Shown: in pieces, positions 8,783 to 17,600 of the stretch
How the letters are laid out: the number at the start of each line of letters is the position of its first letter
Position numbering within the stretch: the stretch's first letter is position 1
Source of the DNA: Candidatus Pyrohabitans jungbluthii
GTDB lineage: Archaea; Hydrothermarchaeota; Hydrothermarchaeia; Hydrothermarchaeales; BMS3B
Assembly: GCA_002010065.2 (NCBI GenBank)
Contig: MTMD02000007.1
Span: 1 to 64,000 of the forward strand
DNA length: 64,000 bases
Reading direction: 5' to 3'
Notes under the pieces: generated by a model
Told to the model about the DNA's origin: nothing
Seen by the model: only the letters and a program-made list of their open reading frames with translations
Database searches by the model: none
Made by a program: the position numbers and the translations under genes

Positions 8783-9072
8783 GGCTAAGTATAGCAGCTT
8801 TCCTACTGATGCTACTCCTACCCTTCGTTGTCTTTGCGGAGAAAGAGGCAGAACCCTGGAGTGGAGCAGATGCCTTGGCAGAGCAGAAGATTGTCGAGAT
8901 TACCGGCGGCGAATATAAACCCTGGTTTTCGCCGATATGGGAGCCGCCCAGCGGTGAGATAGAGACCTTCCTTTTCTCTCTTCAAGCTGCAGCAGGAGCT
9001 GTGGTGATAGGCTACTTTGTGGGCTACTTCAGGGGCATTAAAGAAGGAATGCGCAGGGCAGAGGCGAGGTAA
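8779..9072 (+). CDS. cbiN: Cobalt transport accessory protein CbiN
   Basis: A 97-residue CbiN: an N-terminal membrane segment/signal (about 4-20), an extracytoplasmic loop with [13 protein letters not shown] and [17 protein letters not shown] (about 30-65), and a C-terminal membrane segment (about 66-84) after [15 protein letters not shown]. CbiN stimulates cobalt loading of CbiM. Its start overlaps the cbiM stop by 4 nt. Confidence 0.94.
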   Translation: MRLSIAAFLLMLLLPFVVFAEKEAEPWSGADALAEQKIVEITGGEYKPWFSPIWEPPSGEIETFLFSLQAAAGAVVIGYFVGYFRGIKEGMRRAEAR

Positions 9073-9075
9073 GCT

Positions 9076-9867
9076 ATGCACATAGAGCATGTGCTTGAGA
9101 GTTATGCCCACTCAGGCAGGCTGAGCAGCGTCGCTCCTCAGCTTAAGCTGCTCCTTGCAGGCTCCGCTCTCGTGACGACGGTGTTTTCCACCTCACCTGT
9201 TGCGCCTATTTTTATTTTCCTGGCGATGAGCACAGCACTTCTATTACTGGCAGGCATTCCCCTCAGGGTATACCTCGCTGCACTGGCAGCGCCTGCGTCC
9301 TTCACCTTACCTGTGGTGCTCCTGATGCCCTTCTTTATAGCGAGCGGCGAACCTCTGCTCACAGTAAAGCTTTTCTCCCATACCTTCGTAGCCACCAGAG
9401 AGGGGCTGAATGAAGCCCTACTTCTAGCTTCTCGCGTGCTCGCAGGTAGCGCCTCGCTCTTTTTCATAATCTTCACAACCCCCACCGCGGCGATATTCGC
9501 GGCGATGCGCTCTTTGAGGATACCCGCGCTCTTTGTGGAGATGTGCATGCTCATATACCGCTTCCTCTTTGTGCTAATAGATGAGGCGGAGCGCATGCTT
9601 AAAGCGCAGAAGATTCGCCTGGGTTACGCCAGTTACAGGCGAAGCTTCGATTCCTTCGCCTTGCTTGCCAGCAATCTCTTCCTGCGCTCATATCTAAGGT
9701 CTGAGCATGCCTTCGCGGCCCTTGAGGCGAGGGGCTATAGGGGCAATCTTGAGTTTTCCGAGTTTGGGAGAGCAAGGCTTAACCTCTCAGGGACTCTCCT
9801 CGTGACTACCTTCTCTGCGCTGCTCGCAGCCCTTGCGTATGTTACCAGAAATCTGGAGCTGGTGTGA
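9076..9867 (+). CDS. cbiQ: ECF transporter transmembrane (T) subunit CbiQ
   Basis: A 263-residue energy-coupling-factor T component. Hydrophobic segments lie at about 27-60, 68-90 and 110-135, with another at the C-terminus. The cytoplasmic coupling helices carry two Ala-Arg-Gly-type motifs: KAQKIRLGYASYRRS near 175 and FAALEARGYRG near 213. The ARG motif docks into the ABC ATPase. It starts 3 nt after cbiN and overlaps cbiO upstream sequence. Confidence 0.93.
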   Translation: MHIEHVLESYAHSGRLSSVAPQLKLLLAGSALVTTVFSTSPVAPIFIFLAMSTALLLLAGIPLRVYLAALAAPASFTLPVVLLMPFFIASGEPLLTVKLFSHTFVATREGLNEALLLASRVLAGSASLFFIIFTTPTAAIFAAMRSLRIPALFVEMCMLIYRFLFVLIDEAERMLKAQKIRLGYASYRRSFDSFALLASNLFLRSYLRSEHAFAALEARGYRGNLEFSEFGRARLNLSGTLLVTTFSALLAALAYVTRNLELV

Positions 9868-9869
9868 AG

Positions 9870-11171
9870 ATGAATATCCTGGAAACTCGCGAATTGGAGT
9901 ACCAGTATCCCGATGGCACCCGTGCGCTGCGCGGGGTAAGCGTCGCCCTTAGAACCAATAACAAAATCGCCTTTGTCGGCTCAAACGGCGCTGGGAAAAG
10001 CACCCTTTTTCTCCACTTCATAGGCATCCTTCGCCCTTCTCGTGGAGAAGTGCTCTTCAGAGGCAAAACCCTGAGGTACGATAAGGCCTCTCTCCTCTCG
10101 CTAAGGCGCAGCGTTGGCATGGTTTTTCAGAATCCGGACGATCAGCTTTTTGCTCCGACGGTGGCGCAGGATGTTAGCTTTGGGCCGAAAAATCTTGGCA
10201 TGAGCGAGGCTGAAGTTGAGGCGAGGGTGAGGAGGGCACTTAAAATCGCTGGCATTGAAGAGCTTGCGGATAAGCCACCTCACCTGCTCAGTTATGGTCA
10301 GAAGAAGCGCGTAGCTATAGCCGGTGTACTCGCCATGGAGCCAGAAGTACTGATTCTGGACGAGCCACTCGCCGGTTTAGACCCTGCAGGCAAGCGCAGA
10401 TTTATTGAATTTCTGAATGATCTTGCGAAGAGGAAAACCATAGCTGTGGCCACGCATGATGTGGACTTCGCGTATGAGTGGGCAGATTATGTATATGTCC
10501 TCCATCGTGGTAAAGTGGTAGCCGAGGGCGAACCCAAGGAGGTTTTCCAGGAGGTAACGCGAGCTAACCTCTCGCCGCCAAGGGTTCTGGAGTTCTACGA
10601 AGCGCTGGCCGAGCTGGGGCTTGCAACACCAGGTATTCAGCCGAGCAACATGTTCGAGCTGGTGCGAAGCGTAGCATCACTGGGTGTGCGCGTAGCCTTG
10701 GCGGAAGACACTTTAAAAGAGGGCGAAGCGGTGAGCTTGGAGGTGGAGAAGGGCAGGATTCTGGCGAAGCCCAGCCGGGAAGGCGGCTCGAGCAGAGTTA
10801 TAAAAACGCTTGATGCGGGGGTGGTGGTCTCCGCCAATGGCAATATCCCACCTAAGGGTAAGGTGTACCTCTACCCCATTGAGAACTTCGACGCTCTTGC
10901 TTTCCAAGAGACGCTGGCTAAGCATGAAGTTGATTTTGTGGCTTCGCTGGGAAGTGAGGCGAGGCTGCTTGTAGAGCGCGAGGGGATAGAGCTTGCTCTG
11001 GAAGGCGCTGCCCTTGAGAGGTGCCTGCTCAAGGCCCTCGCTGGTTACCATGCGCTGCTCCTCATACCCCAAAGCCAGATTGAAGAAACCGTCAAAAAAA
11101 TTCGCAGCTATCTCTCTGGCTGTGCTGCGCCGGAGATTGAAATTTTAAGGGATGGTGGAAATGAAGCATAG
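9870..11171 (+). CDS. cbiO: Cobalt ECF transporter ATPase CbiO with C-terminal extension
   Basis: A 433-residue ABC ATPase powering cobalt uptake. Walker A GSNGAGKST (about 37-45), Q-loop VFQNPDDQLFAPTV, signature LSYGQKKR and Walker B LILDEPLAGLDPAGK are all intact. The ATPase module ends near residue 245. About 185 further residues (ELVRSVASLGVRVALAEDTL onward) follow, longer than the common 270-280 residue CbiO. Extended CbiO proteins occur in other archaea, and the extra part may be regulatory. The ATG at 9870 is preferred over a GTG 6 nt earlier that overlaps the cbiQ stop. Confidence 0.93.
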   Translation: MNILETRELEYQYPDGTRALRGVSVALRTNNKIAFVGSNGAGKSTLFLHFIGILRPSRGEVLFRGKTLRYDKASLLSLRRSVGMVFQNPDDQLFAPTVAQDVSFGPKNLGMSEAEVEARVRRALKIAGIEELADKPPHLLSYGQKKRVAIAGVLAMEPEVLILDEPLAGLDPAGKRRFIEFLNDLAKRKTIAVATHDVDFAYEWADYVYVLHRGKVVAEGEPKEVFQEVTRANLSPPRVLEFYEALAELGLATPGIQPSNMFELVRSVASLGVRVALAEDTLKEGEAVSLEVEKGRILAKPSREGGSSRVIKTLDAGVVVSANGNIPPKGKVYLYPIENFDALAFQETLAKHEVDFVASLGSEARLLVEREGIELALEGAALERCLLKALAGYHALLLIPQSQIEETVKKIRSYLSGCAAPEIEILRDGGNEA

Positions 11172-11225
11172 CCAGTGTTTATATTATTTACATGAGTTAC
11201 CCCAGGAAAGATAGGAGGTATAGCG

Positions 11226-11636
11226 ATGAAGACCGGTGTAGTTATAGTAGGTCACGGCTCACGCCTGGCTGAGACCCGCGGGATTTATGAAACCATAGCA
11301 AGCGTTGCCCAGGCTAAGTCCGGCTACGAAGTGCGTGTTGGCTACATGAAGCACCATCGCCCCAACCTTGTTGAAGCGGTTCAGAGCCTTATCGATGAAG
11401 GCTTCAAGCGAATTGTGGTGGTGCCTCTGTTCATTGTACCCGGGTTGCATGTGCGCGACGACATCCCCATACTTTTAGGCAAGAAGCAGGGCGAGGTTCC
11501 TGAGTTTGGCTACTCCCGCGTTAACGCCCCGAGCGACGTGGAGATAATTTACGCGGAAGCGATAGGCGCGGACCCCCGCTTAGCCGAGGTTGTGCTCGAC
11601 CGCGTGGCTAAGGCGCTGAACGGCTCAGGGCAATAA
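11226..11636 (+). CDS. cbiX: Sirohydrochlorin cobalto/ferrochelatase, CbiX-S type
   Basis: A 136-residue single-domain class II chelatase. VVIVGHGSRLAETR near residues 4-17 contains the metal-binding His, and VPLFIVPGLHVRDDIP near 71-86 contains the second. Archaeal CbiX-S acts as a homodimer and inserts Co2+ into sirohydrochlorin, or Fe2+ to make siroheme. Both fit here: a cobalt importer lies upstream, and DsrAB, which needs siroheme, is encoded in the window. The start has AGGAGGTATAGCG before it. A gap of 54 bp separates it from cbiO, so it may belong to the same transcript. Confidence 0.92.
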   Translation: MKTGVVIVGHGSRLAETRGIYETIASVAQAKSGYEVRVGYMKHHRPNLVEAVQSLIDEGFKRIVVVPLFIVPGLHVRDDIPILLGKKQGEVPEFGYSRVNAPSDVEIIYAEAIGADPRLAEVVLDRVAKALNGSGQ

Positions 11637-11650
11637 AGCTTATAAGGTAC
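11637..11650 (+). promoter_or_regulatory. TATA box of the epimerase gene
   Basis: GCTTATAAGG lies about 30 nt before the ATG at 11677 and suggests initiation just upstream of that codon, supporting this start over a GTG at 11653. Confidence 0.5.
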
Positions 11651-11676
11651 GCGTGCGAGGCAAGCTTGGTTATAGC

Positions 11677-12579
11677 ATGGTAGCCCTTGTTACAGGAGGC
11701 GCAGGCTTCATAGGTTCCCACCTGGTTGAGGCTCTTCTCAGCGAAGGTTACAGCGTAGTGGTGCTCGACGACCTGAGCACCGGCAATGAGAAGAACCTCG
11801 CCAGCGTGAGGTATAAAATAACCCTCTATAGGGAAAGCATCCTCTCGCAAGACCTTAAAGGCGTTCTCCGCGACGTGGAGGTGATTTTCCACCTGGCGGC
11901 ACAGATAAATGTGCGCAGGTCAGTTGAAGACCCTACGTACGACCTAAAGGTGAACGCCCTGGGCACTCTTAACCTACTGGAGCAGGCGCGGGATGTGGAG
12001 AGGTTTATATACGCCTCTTCTGGGGGAGCAGTCTACGGAGAGCCTCGCTACTTACCGGTGGATGAGGAGCACAGCACCGACCCAATCTCGCCTTACGGCG
12101 CGAGTAAGCTCGCCGGGGAGAAGTACGTACAGCTTTACGGGTACAACTACGGGGTTAAGTATGCTATTTTAAGATATGCTAACGTTTACGGCGAGAGGCA
12201 GGACGCGAGAGGAGAGGCAGGGGTTATAGCGATATTCCTGGACAGGTTGAAGGCTGGCAGGGCTTTGACAGTCTTCGGCACAGGCGAGCAGACTCGAGAT
12301 TATATCTACGTGGGCGACGTGGTCAGGGCGAACCTCCTCGCACTAAAGCGTGAGGGTGTGTTCAACATCGCCACAGGTGTGGAGACCAGCGTTAATGAGC
12401 TGATTGAGATTATCGCCGGGGTTACTGGCATTGTGCCCGAGGTGGAGTATGCTCCTCCACGCAAAGGCGAGGTGCAAAGGATTTACCTGAGCACCACCCG
12501 CGCAAGGGAGAAACTCGGGTTTAATGCGGAGGTTTCCCTGAGAGAGGGCATCGCCAGAGTGTGGCGCAGCATGAGGTGA
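11677..12579 (+). CDS. NAD-dependent sugar epimerase/dehydratase (GalE-like)
   Basis: A 300-residue extended short-chain dehydrogenase. The N-terminal Rossmann motif is TGGAGFIGSH (about 5-14), DDLSTG follows at strand 2, SSGGAVYGEP near 114 carries the active Ser, and YGASKLAGEKY near 141 carries the catalytic Tyr and Lys. It most resembles archaeal UDP-glucose 4-epimerases, giving UDP-sugars for glycan or S-layer glycosylation. The exact sugar is not decidable. The S-layer genes 3 kb downstream fit such a use. Confidence 0.88.
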   Translation: MVALVTGGAGFIGSHLVEALLSEGYSVVVLDDLSTGNEKNLASVRYKITLYRESILSQDLKGVLRDVEVIFHLAAQINVRRSVEDPTYDLKVNALGTLNLLEQARDVERFIYASSGGAVYGEPRYLPVDEEHSTDPISPYGASKLAGEKYVQLYGYNYGVKYAILRYANVYGERQDARGEAGVIAIFLDRLKAGRALTVFGTGEQTRDYIYVGDVVRANLLALKREGVFNIATGVETSVNELIEIIAGVTGIVPEVEYAPPRKGEVQRIYLSTTRAREKLGFNAEVSLREGIARVWRSMR

Positions 12580-12611
12580 AGTTTTATCTTTGCTGAGGGC
12601 GAGTTAGAAGT

Positions 12612-13538
12612 ATGCAGAGCTATGATGTTATCGTAGTCGGGGGCGGCCCCGCAGGGCTTAGCGCTGGGATATTCTGCGCAGAACGCGGTCTGCGCGTCGC
12701 CATCTTTGAAAGCGGAAGCTTTGGCGGCGCTCTGGCTGCGATTTACCCCAATAAGCTTGTGCTCAACTACCCCGGGTTTCCCTCCGGTATTAAAGCGAAG
12801 GAGCTGGCGGAGCTTCTGGTTAAGCAGGCTCGTGACTATGGCGTAGAGATGCGCAGGGAGCGGGTGCTGGAAATAACGCGTGAGCTAAATGTGCGCACCG
12901 AGGAGGGGGAGTATTCCGCTAAGGCAATAGTTATCGCCACGGGTACGCGCCCTAGAGAGCTGGGTATCCCGGGCGAGGCGGAGTTCAACTACGGCGACCT
13001 GGGGGTTTACTACAACGTAGCAAACATTGAAAAGTTCGCGGGCAAGCAGGTGCTTGTGGTGGGTGGTGGAGATTCTGCGGTTGAGGCGGCGGTTGAGCTT
13101 TCGCAGGTGGCGCGCGTTACACTGGTGCACCGCCGCAGCGAGTTCCGTGCGATTGCGAGAAATGTGGAAAGGCTCCGCCAGAGCAGCGTGGAGGTGCTTC
13201 TAAACACAGAGCTTGAAGAAATCGGCGGCGATGGAAAGGTAGAGTGGGTGAGGTTGCGAAGCGATGGCGAGAGCTTTACCCGCAGCGCCGAAGCAGTGGT
13301 GCTCGCCGTAGGGCACGTGCCAAACACGGAGATCTTCGCCAAGCTTGGCTTGGATTGCGACAGCGATGGCAGGATTAAGACTGACGCCGCCCAGCGCACC
13401 AGCATCACTGGAGTATACGCTGCTGGCGATATAGTCTCCGGCGTGGGGCATCTTGAGCTACTTGTAGTGGCGGTAGCTCAGGGAGCGGTGGCGGCGCACA
13501 ACATCTATATGGAGCTTTACGAGCCTTATTGGGCTTAA
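12612..13538 (+). CDS. Thioredoxin-reductase-like flavoprotein without the CxxC
   Basis: A 308-residue two-dinucleotide-domain protein. The FAD motif VVGGGPAGLSAG is at about 8-19. The NAD(P)H motif VVGGGDSAVEAA is at about 146-157, with the NADPH-type HRRSEFR at 174-180. The second FAD motif GVYAAGDIVSG is near 273. The redox-active Cys-x-x-Cys that thioredoxin reductases carry just before the NADPH motif is absent; the equivalent stretch reads GVYYNVANIEKF. It is therefore probably not a disulfide reductase. Ferredoxin- or flavin-linked NAD(P)H oxidoreductases of this fold are the likely alternative. It stands alone between the epimerase and a convergent regulator. Confidence 0.8.
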   Translation: MQSYDVIVVGGGPAGLSAGIFCAERGLRVAIFESGSFGGALAAIYPNKLVLNYPGFPSGIKAKELAELLVKQARDYGVEMRRERVLEITRELNVRTEEGEYSAKAIVIATGTRPRELGIPGEAEFNYGDLGVYYNVANIEKFAGKQVLVVGGGDSAVEAAVELSQVARVTLVHRRSEFRAIARNVERLRQSSVEVLLNTELEEIGGDGKVEWVRLRSDGESFTRSAEAVVLAVGHVPNTEIFAKLGLDCDSDGRIKTDAAQRTSITGVYAAGDIVSGVGHLELLVVAVAQGAVAAHNIYMELYEPYWA

Positions 13539-13626
13539 AAATTGCAGGGAGAATAAGGCCCCCCTCCCCCCAATACAGGAAGGTTGGTACAGCCACTTAA
13601 GTAATTTTTCCGAACATGTCAGGTGT

Positions 13627-14244
13627 TTAAAAATCAGGCTTTCTAATCATCTTGCTTTCAATAATCTGCAGAGTCTCGGAGAGGTAAGATTTGGAGACGT
13701 TGAGCTTCTCCGCCAGCTGGGTTAAAGTTATCCTGCGGGGGTAGCTGTAGTATCCGTACTGTATAGCTTTTTTGAGAATATACTTCTGCCTCTTGGTTAA
13801 GCCATCGGAGTAGGCTTCACCCGAGGCGTCCTTGTATATCCTGAATGGGTAGCCCACCTTTTTGAGGGAGTCGAGCAGAAAGTTCAGCGCTCTGGAGTTG
13901 GAGTACACCCTGGCGCTGACTATGCCCCGCCTTATCACTATAGGGGTGAGCATAAGAATTTCCGCGCTGGCGAAGATGTGCACCGGGAGTACGCGAATAG
14001 CGTGGATTTCGAACACCACCGCATTGCGGCTCTTTGAGTATATGGAAATGCTCTTTGTGGAACTGCTCTTCTCCACATCGCGGAGAAATTCCTGTGTATC
14101 GTCGCCATCTGCCTTTACCAGGGCGATATAGCGCCTGTAGCCCACCCAGGCGAAGCTTATTATTGTGGCGGTTACGTTGTAGCTCCGGGTTAAATCCGTC
14201 CAGCACCCCTCCGGTGTGGGAAACTGAAAGGTGTACAGGGGCAT
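13627..14244 (-). CDS. HTH-10 (Bat-type) transcriptional regulator
   Basis: A 205-residue archaeal regulator. The N-terminal about 135 residues form an unknown sensor-like domain, and residues about 148-200 are an HTH-10 domain: LTKRQKYILKKAIQYGYYSYPRRITLTQLAEKL, then the SKSYLSETLQIIE recognition helix. The family includes the haloarchaeal bacterio-opsin activator Bat. A TATA box (TATAAATAT, 14266-14274 on the minus strand) about 25 nt before the ATG suggests a leaderless transcript. It is divergent from the S-layer genes and could regulate them, which is inference from position only. Confidence 0.85.
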   Translation of the reverse strand: MPLYTFQFPTPEGCWTDLTRSYNVTATIISFAWVGYRRYIALVKADGDDTQEFLRDVEKSSSTKSISIYSKSRNAVVFEIHAIRVLPVHIFASAEILMLTPIVIRRGIVSARVYSNSRALNFLLDSLKKVGYPFRIYKDASGEAYSDGLTKRQKYILKKAIQYGYYSYPRRITLTQLAEKLNVSKSYLSETLQIIESKMIRKPDF

Positions 14245-14607
14245 GGGAGATACTATAAATTTTTGGTCATATTTATACCAAGCGGATGTGTCAGAGACTT
14301 AATGAAAACCCTGCCATGCTGGTTGCCTTACTATCGTTGAGAGGATATTTAGTGATTAACTAAAAAATATATCAACGTAGCACAACTAATTAAACTACCT
14401 ATTATCCATAATTTTTCTACTACTGAAACTATAAAGAAATTAATAATAAAATACCGCAGAAAAAAACAAGAGCTGCACTGAGATGTAGTAGAGACAAGTG
14501 TAAATTTAATTCTTGATAACACAGAAACCACACATTAGGGAAAAGTTTTTATAGGAGGATGTGAAGAAAAATAAGGAATAACTAGATATGGAAGGGGGTT
14601 TCGGGGA
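14245..14607. other. AT-rich promoter region of the surface-protein operon
   Basis: A 363-bp region far richer in A and T than its surroundings. It contains the TATA box of the leftward regulator (14266-14274) and, for the rightward surface protein, GTTTTTATAGG at 14545-14555 with a G-rich stretch (14591-14606) before the ATG at 14608. A 60-codon minus-strand reading frame inside shows no family resemblance and is probably chance. A long AT-rich upstream region suits a strongly expressed surface-layer gene. Confidence 0.5.
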
Positions 14608-17600
14608 ATGAGCTCAAGAAAGGGGGTACTCTCTCTAATTACCTTTGGTCTGGTAATGACCATGTTGTGGGGCGCGGTAAGCGCCTACCATCTAACCGCC
14701 TCTACGAGCAAGATTCTGTACGAGAAGGCGGATTCACTGGTGATAAGTGGCACAGTGGAAACCAGTAGTTCAGTTACAGTTTACGTGGAAGTTTACAACT
14801 CCTCGGACAATCTTGTAGAAAGTGGGAATACTACAAGCGTTGCCGCGGGCAATATCTCCACTTTCTCGGTGTCCATACCTCTGGCAAACTTCTCACCGGG
14901 CAGCTATTATGCACTGGTTTACCACACACCTGGCGACAGCGTCAGGCTTGAGTTCGATGTTGTGGAGAAGATAGTGCTCTTCAAGATCCGTCTTATCAAC
15001 TCTTCTGATAGCGTCGTGATGGTTAACACCAGCACCGTAGTGACTGATGCCGGCTACCTAGGCGGTAACTTCTCCGATTTCCTTGCGGCTGGCTACGAGG
15101 TGCACTACGGCAACCGTAACGTGCTCGAAGGCGGCAAGCTTGCCCACTTTGTACTTGTGAATGAGAGTGCCCCCGATGTATTCGATACCGTATACGTGGA
15201 CGACGACCCGCGATTTGAGCTGTACAATTCTCTTGAGGACAACTCCTCTTCACCAATGGTTGAAACCCCCCTGAAGAAGGGCGATTCCGTTGGGGATTAT
15301 ATCGTCGCTGATATTGAGTTCACTTCCGGCAACAAGGTGCTCCTCGCCAAGCCGCGCTCCTCACCGATTTATACAGGCGGCGAAAAGGTGTACTTCATGG
15401 TGGTGGCGAGGGATAAGGTGGGCAACATCCTCAGCGGCGAGAGCATTAAGGTTGACCTGCGCTACTCCAACGGCACGATTATCTCCTCCACCTCCGGCGT
15501 AATTCAGAACGGCTACTTCGTCGGGAACTTCACAGCTCCCGACCTCGCCGGGACGTATTTAATAACTGTAAACAACACCCTTGGGATGGAGGTCTTCAGT
15601 GTAGAAGCCTTCAAGCTCTTCGGGAAGATTACTGATATAAACGACAATCCAACGGCGGTTTTTGCTCCCAATCCTGTAGTGAAGCTTACCGCCATAGCCA
15701 AGGACTTAAACGGCAACCTGCTCACCCTGAACAGCGCCCAGGCAAGAGTGGTGTATCCCAACGGTACGCAGACTACAGTGCAGCTCAGCCAGACTGAGCA
15801 GGGGCTATATTCGGGAGAACTAGACCTTAAGGGTGCGCCTACAGGCGACTACGGCGTAACCTTCCGCGGAAGCTATGGCTCTACCACTCAGGAGGTCTCC
15901 CTTGGCTTCACCATCGCAGAGAGCAGGGCGGAGCTTTACGCGGTGAATGTGGAGTTCTTAGACCAGGTGGATGAAGGTGGCATATTCGTGAGCGCCTTCC
16001 ACCCGCAGAAAGACGTAACCCTGCTTGCGATTCTCAGCGATGTTACGAAGGGCGGGCTAATGGCTTCTGGTCCTGAAGGGGCGGGTATCATAGACATAGA
16101 CGACCCCTCAACATCAGAGGACGAGTGCAACACCAGCGTTGAGCTGATAGAGCTTAAGGACGACCGTGAGGTTTCATACCTGGGCAACGTCACTGTGCAG
16201 ATAATGAACCTCTCCAACTTTATGAACTACCTCGCACAGTCGGGAGTTCAGCCTGGTGACGAAGGCCCGCCTAAGGAGATGCTGAGCCAGTGTATGGTGG
16301 TTATTAGCAACCTCTCCAAGCAGGGCGCCTACAGGGCTAAGGTGAGGATTACCCACAACAGCGAAAGCAGCGTCGCCGGCACGACCTTCGGGGTGCAGGA
16401 GCTCTACGCCTACGGCTCCACCGTAGATTTCAAGGGCGAAGAGTTTGGATTTAACACTCCAAACTCAACAATAAGGGTAAAGCTCCACGTGCAGGACCTG
16501 CTCACTAGAGAGTTCCTCCCGCCCGAGAGCATCATAAGCGCCAATATAGTAAGTTTAAGGCGGGAGTTCCCGAGCTTCCAAGATGTGCCAGTGAGCGATA
16601 TTGCAACCACTGTTGAGGTCAACGGGGGTGTACTCTCATTTAAGGCGCCCAACATGGAGGGCTTCTTCTCCATGAAGTTCAGGTTCAAGGCGAATGTGAG
16701 CAACAAAATTAAGGAGGGCGTGGGCAGCGCCTTCTTCATGCTCAAGAAGTACATCATCTGGGCGGAGCCCCAGTGCACAGGCGGCGGCTTTGGACCGTGT
16801 GTGTTCTCCGGCAAGGGCAACGTATCCCTCAAGGTGTACATCGCAGACAGCAGCAAAGGTTCGCTCCTCGACAGAGGCGCTACCTCCTCTGCGCTGTGCT
16901 CCACCTGCGACGGCTTGGCGGTAAAAATAAGCATGCTCAGAAACGACCAGCTGGGTAAGGAAATTCCATCCTCGGAGTTTACAATCTACGGCGGCAGCGT
17001 TACCAACGGTACGGCAACGCTCAACATAAGCTCCACCACCGGAGGTCTCACCTCCGGGTGGTACGGTGCCGACATAGAGGTGTACAATCCCGCCGATCCC
17101 AACGAGAGCTACTTCGGCTTCGGCTGGTTTGAGGTGCGAAACTTCTTCGTTGAGGTTATGCCTGTCAGCGTGGACAAAGCGACGGGCAACCTCACCGCCA
17201 GTTGGGGCTGGGAAGGCAACACCTACGCGGTTAACCAGTCGATAGCCTTTGCGGTGATACCGCGCGACCCCTTCAACTGGGGTATCCTGCCCATTCAGAA
17301 TGTGACCATCGCCAGCGTGCAGCGCGTTGATATGTGGCCGCCGGTGGAGGCGAATTACAAGCTTGTGGACATCTCCAATAAGCTGGTTTATATTGACATG
17401 GGCGGGTTTAAACAGGGTGTGAATGTGACGGTAGTAAACATCACCGGCATTGAAAAGGAGGGCTCCTACAGGGTCAACGTCAAGGTGACCACCGCAAATG
17501 GCTCCGACATAGGCACCATGTGGTTCGACGTGGCGAGCTTTCAGGTTAATGTCTACTACCGCGGCATGTATGAGTGGCCGCCCACCTTCGGAAGCAATGA

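Noticed and set aside
14349-14531. A 60-codon minus-strand frame in the AT-rich region before the surface-protein operon
   Set aside because: No family resemblance, no ribosome site or TATA box, and the AT-rich composition yields hydrophobic frames by chance.
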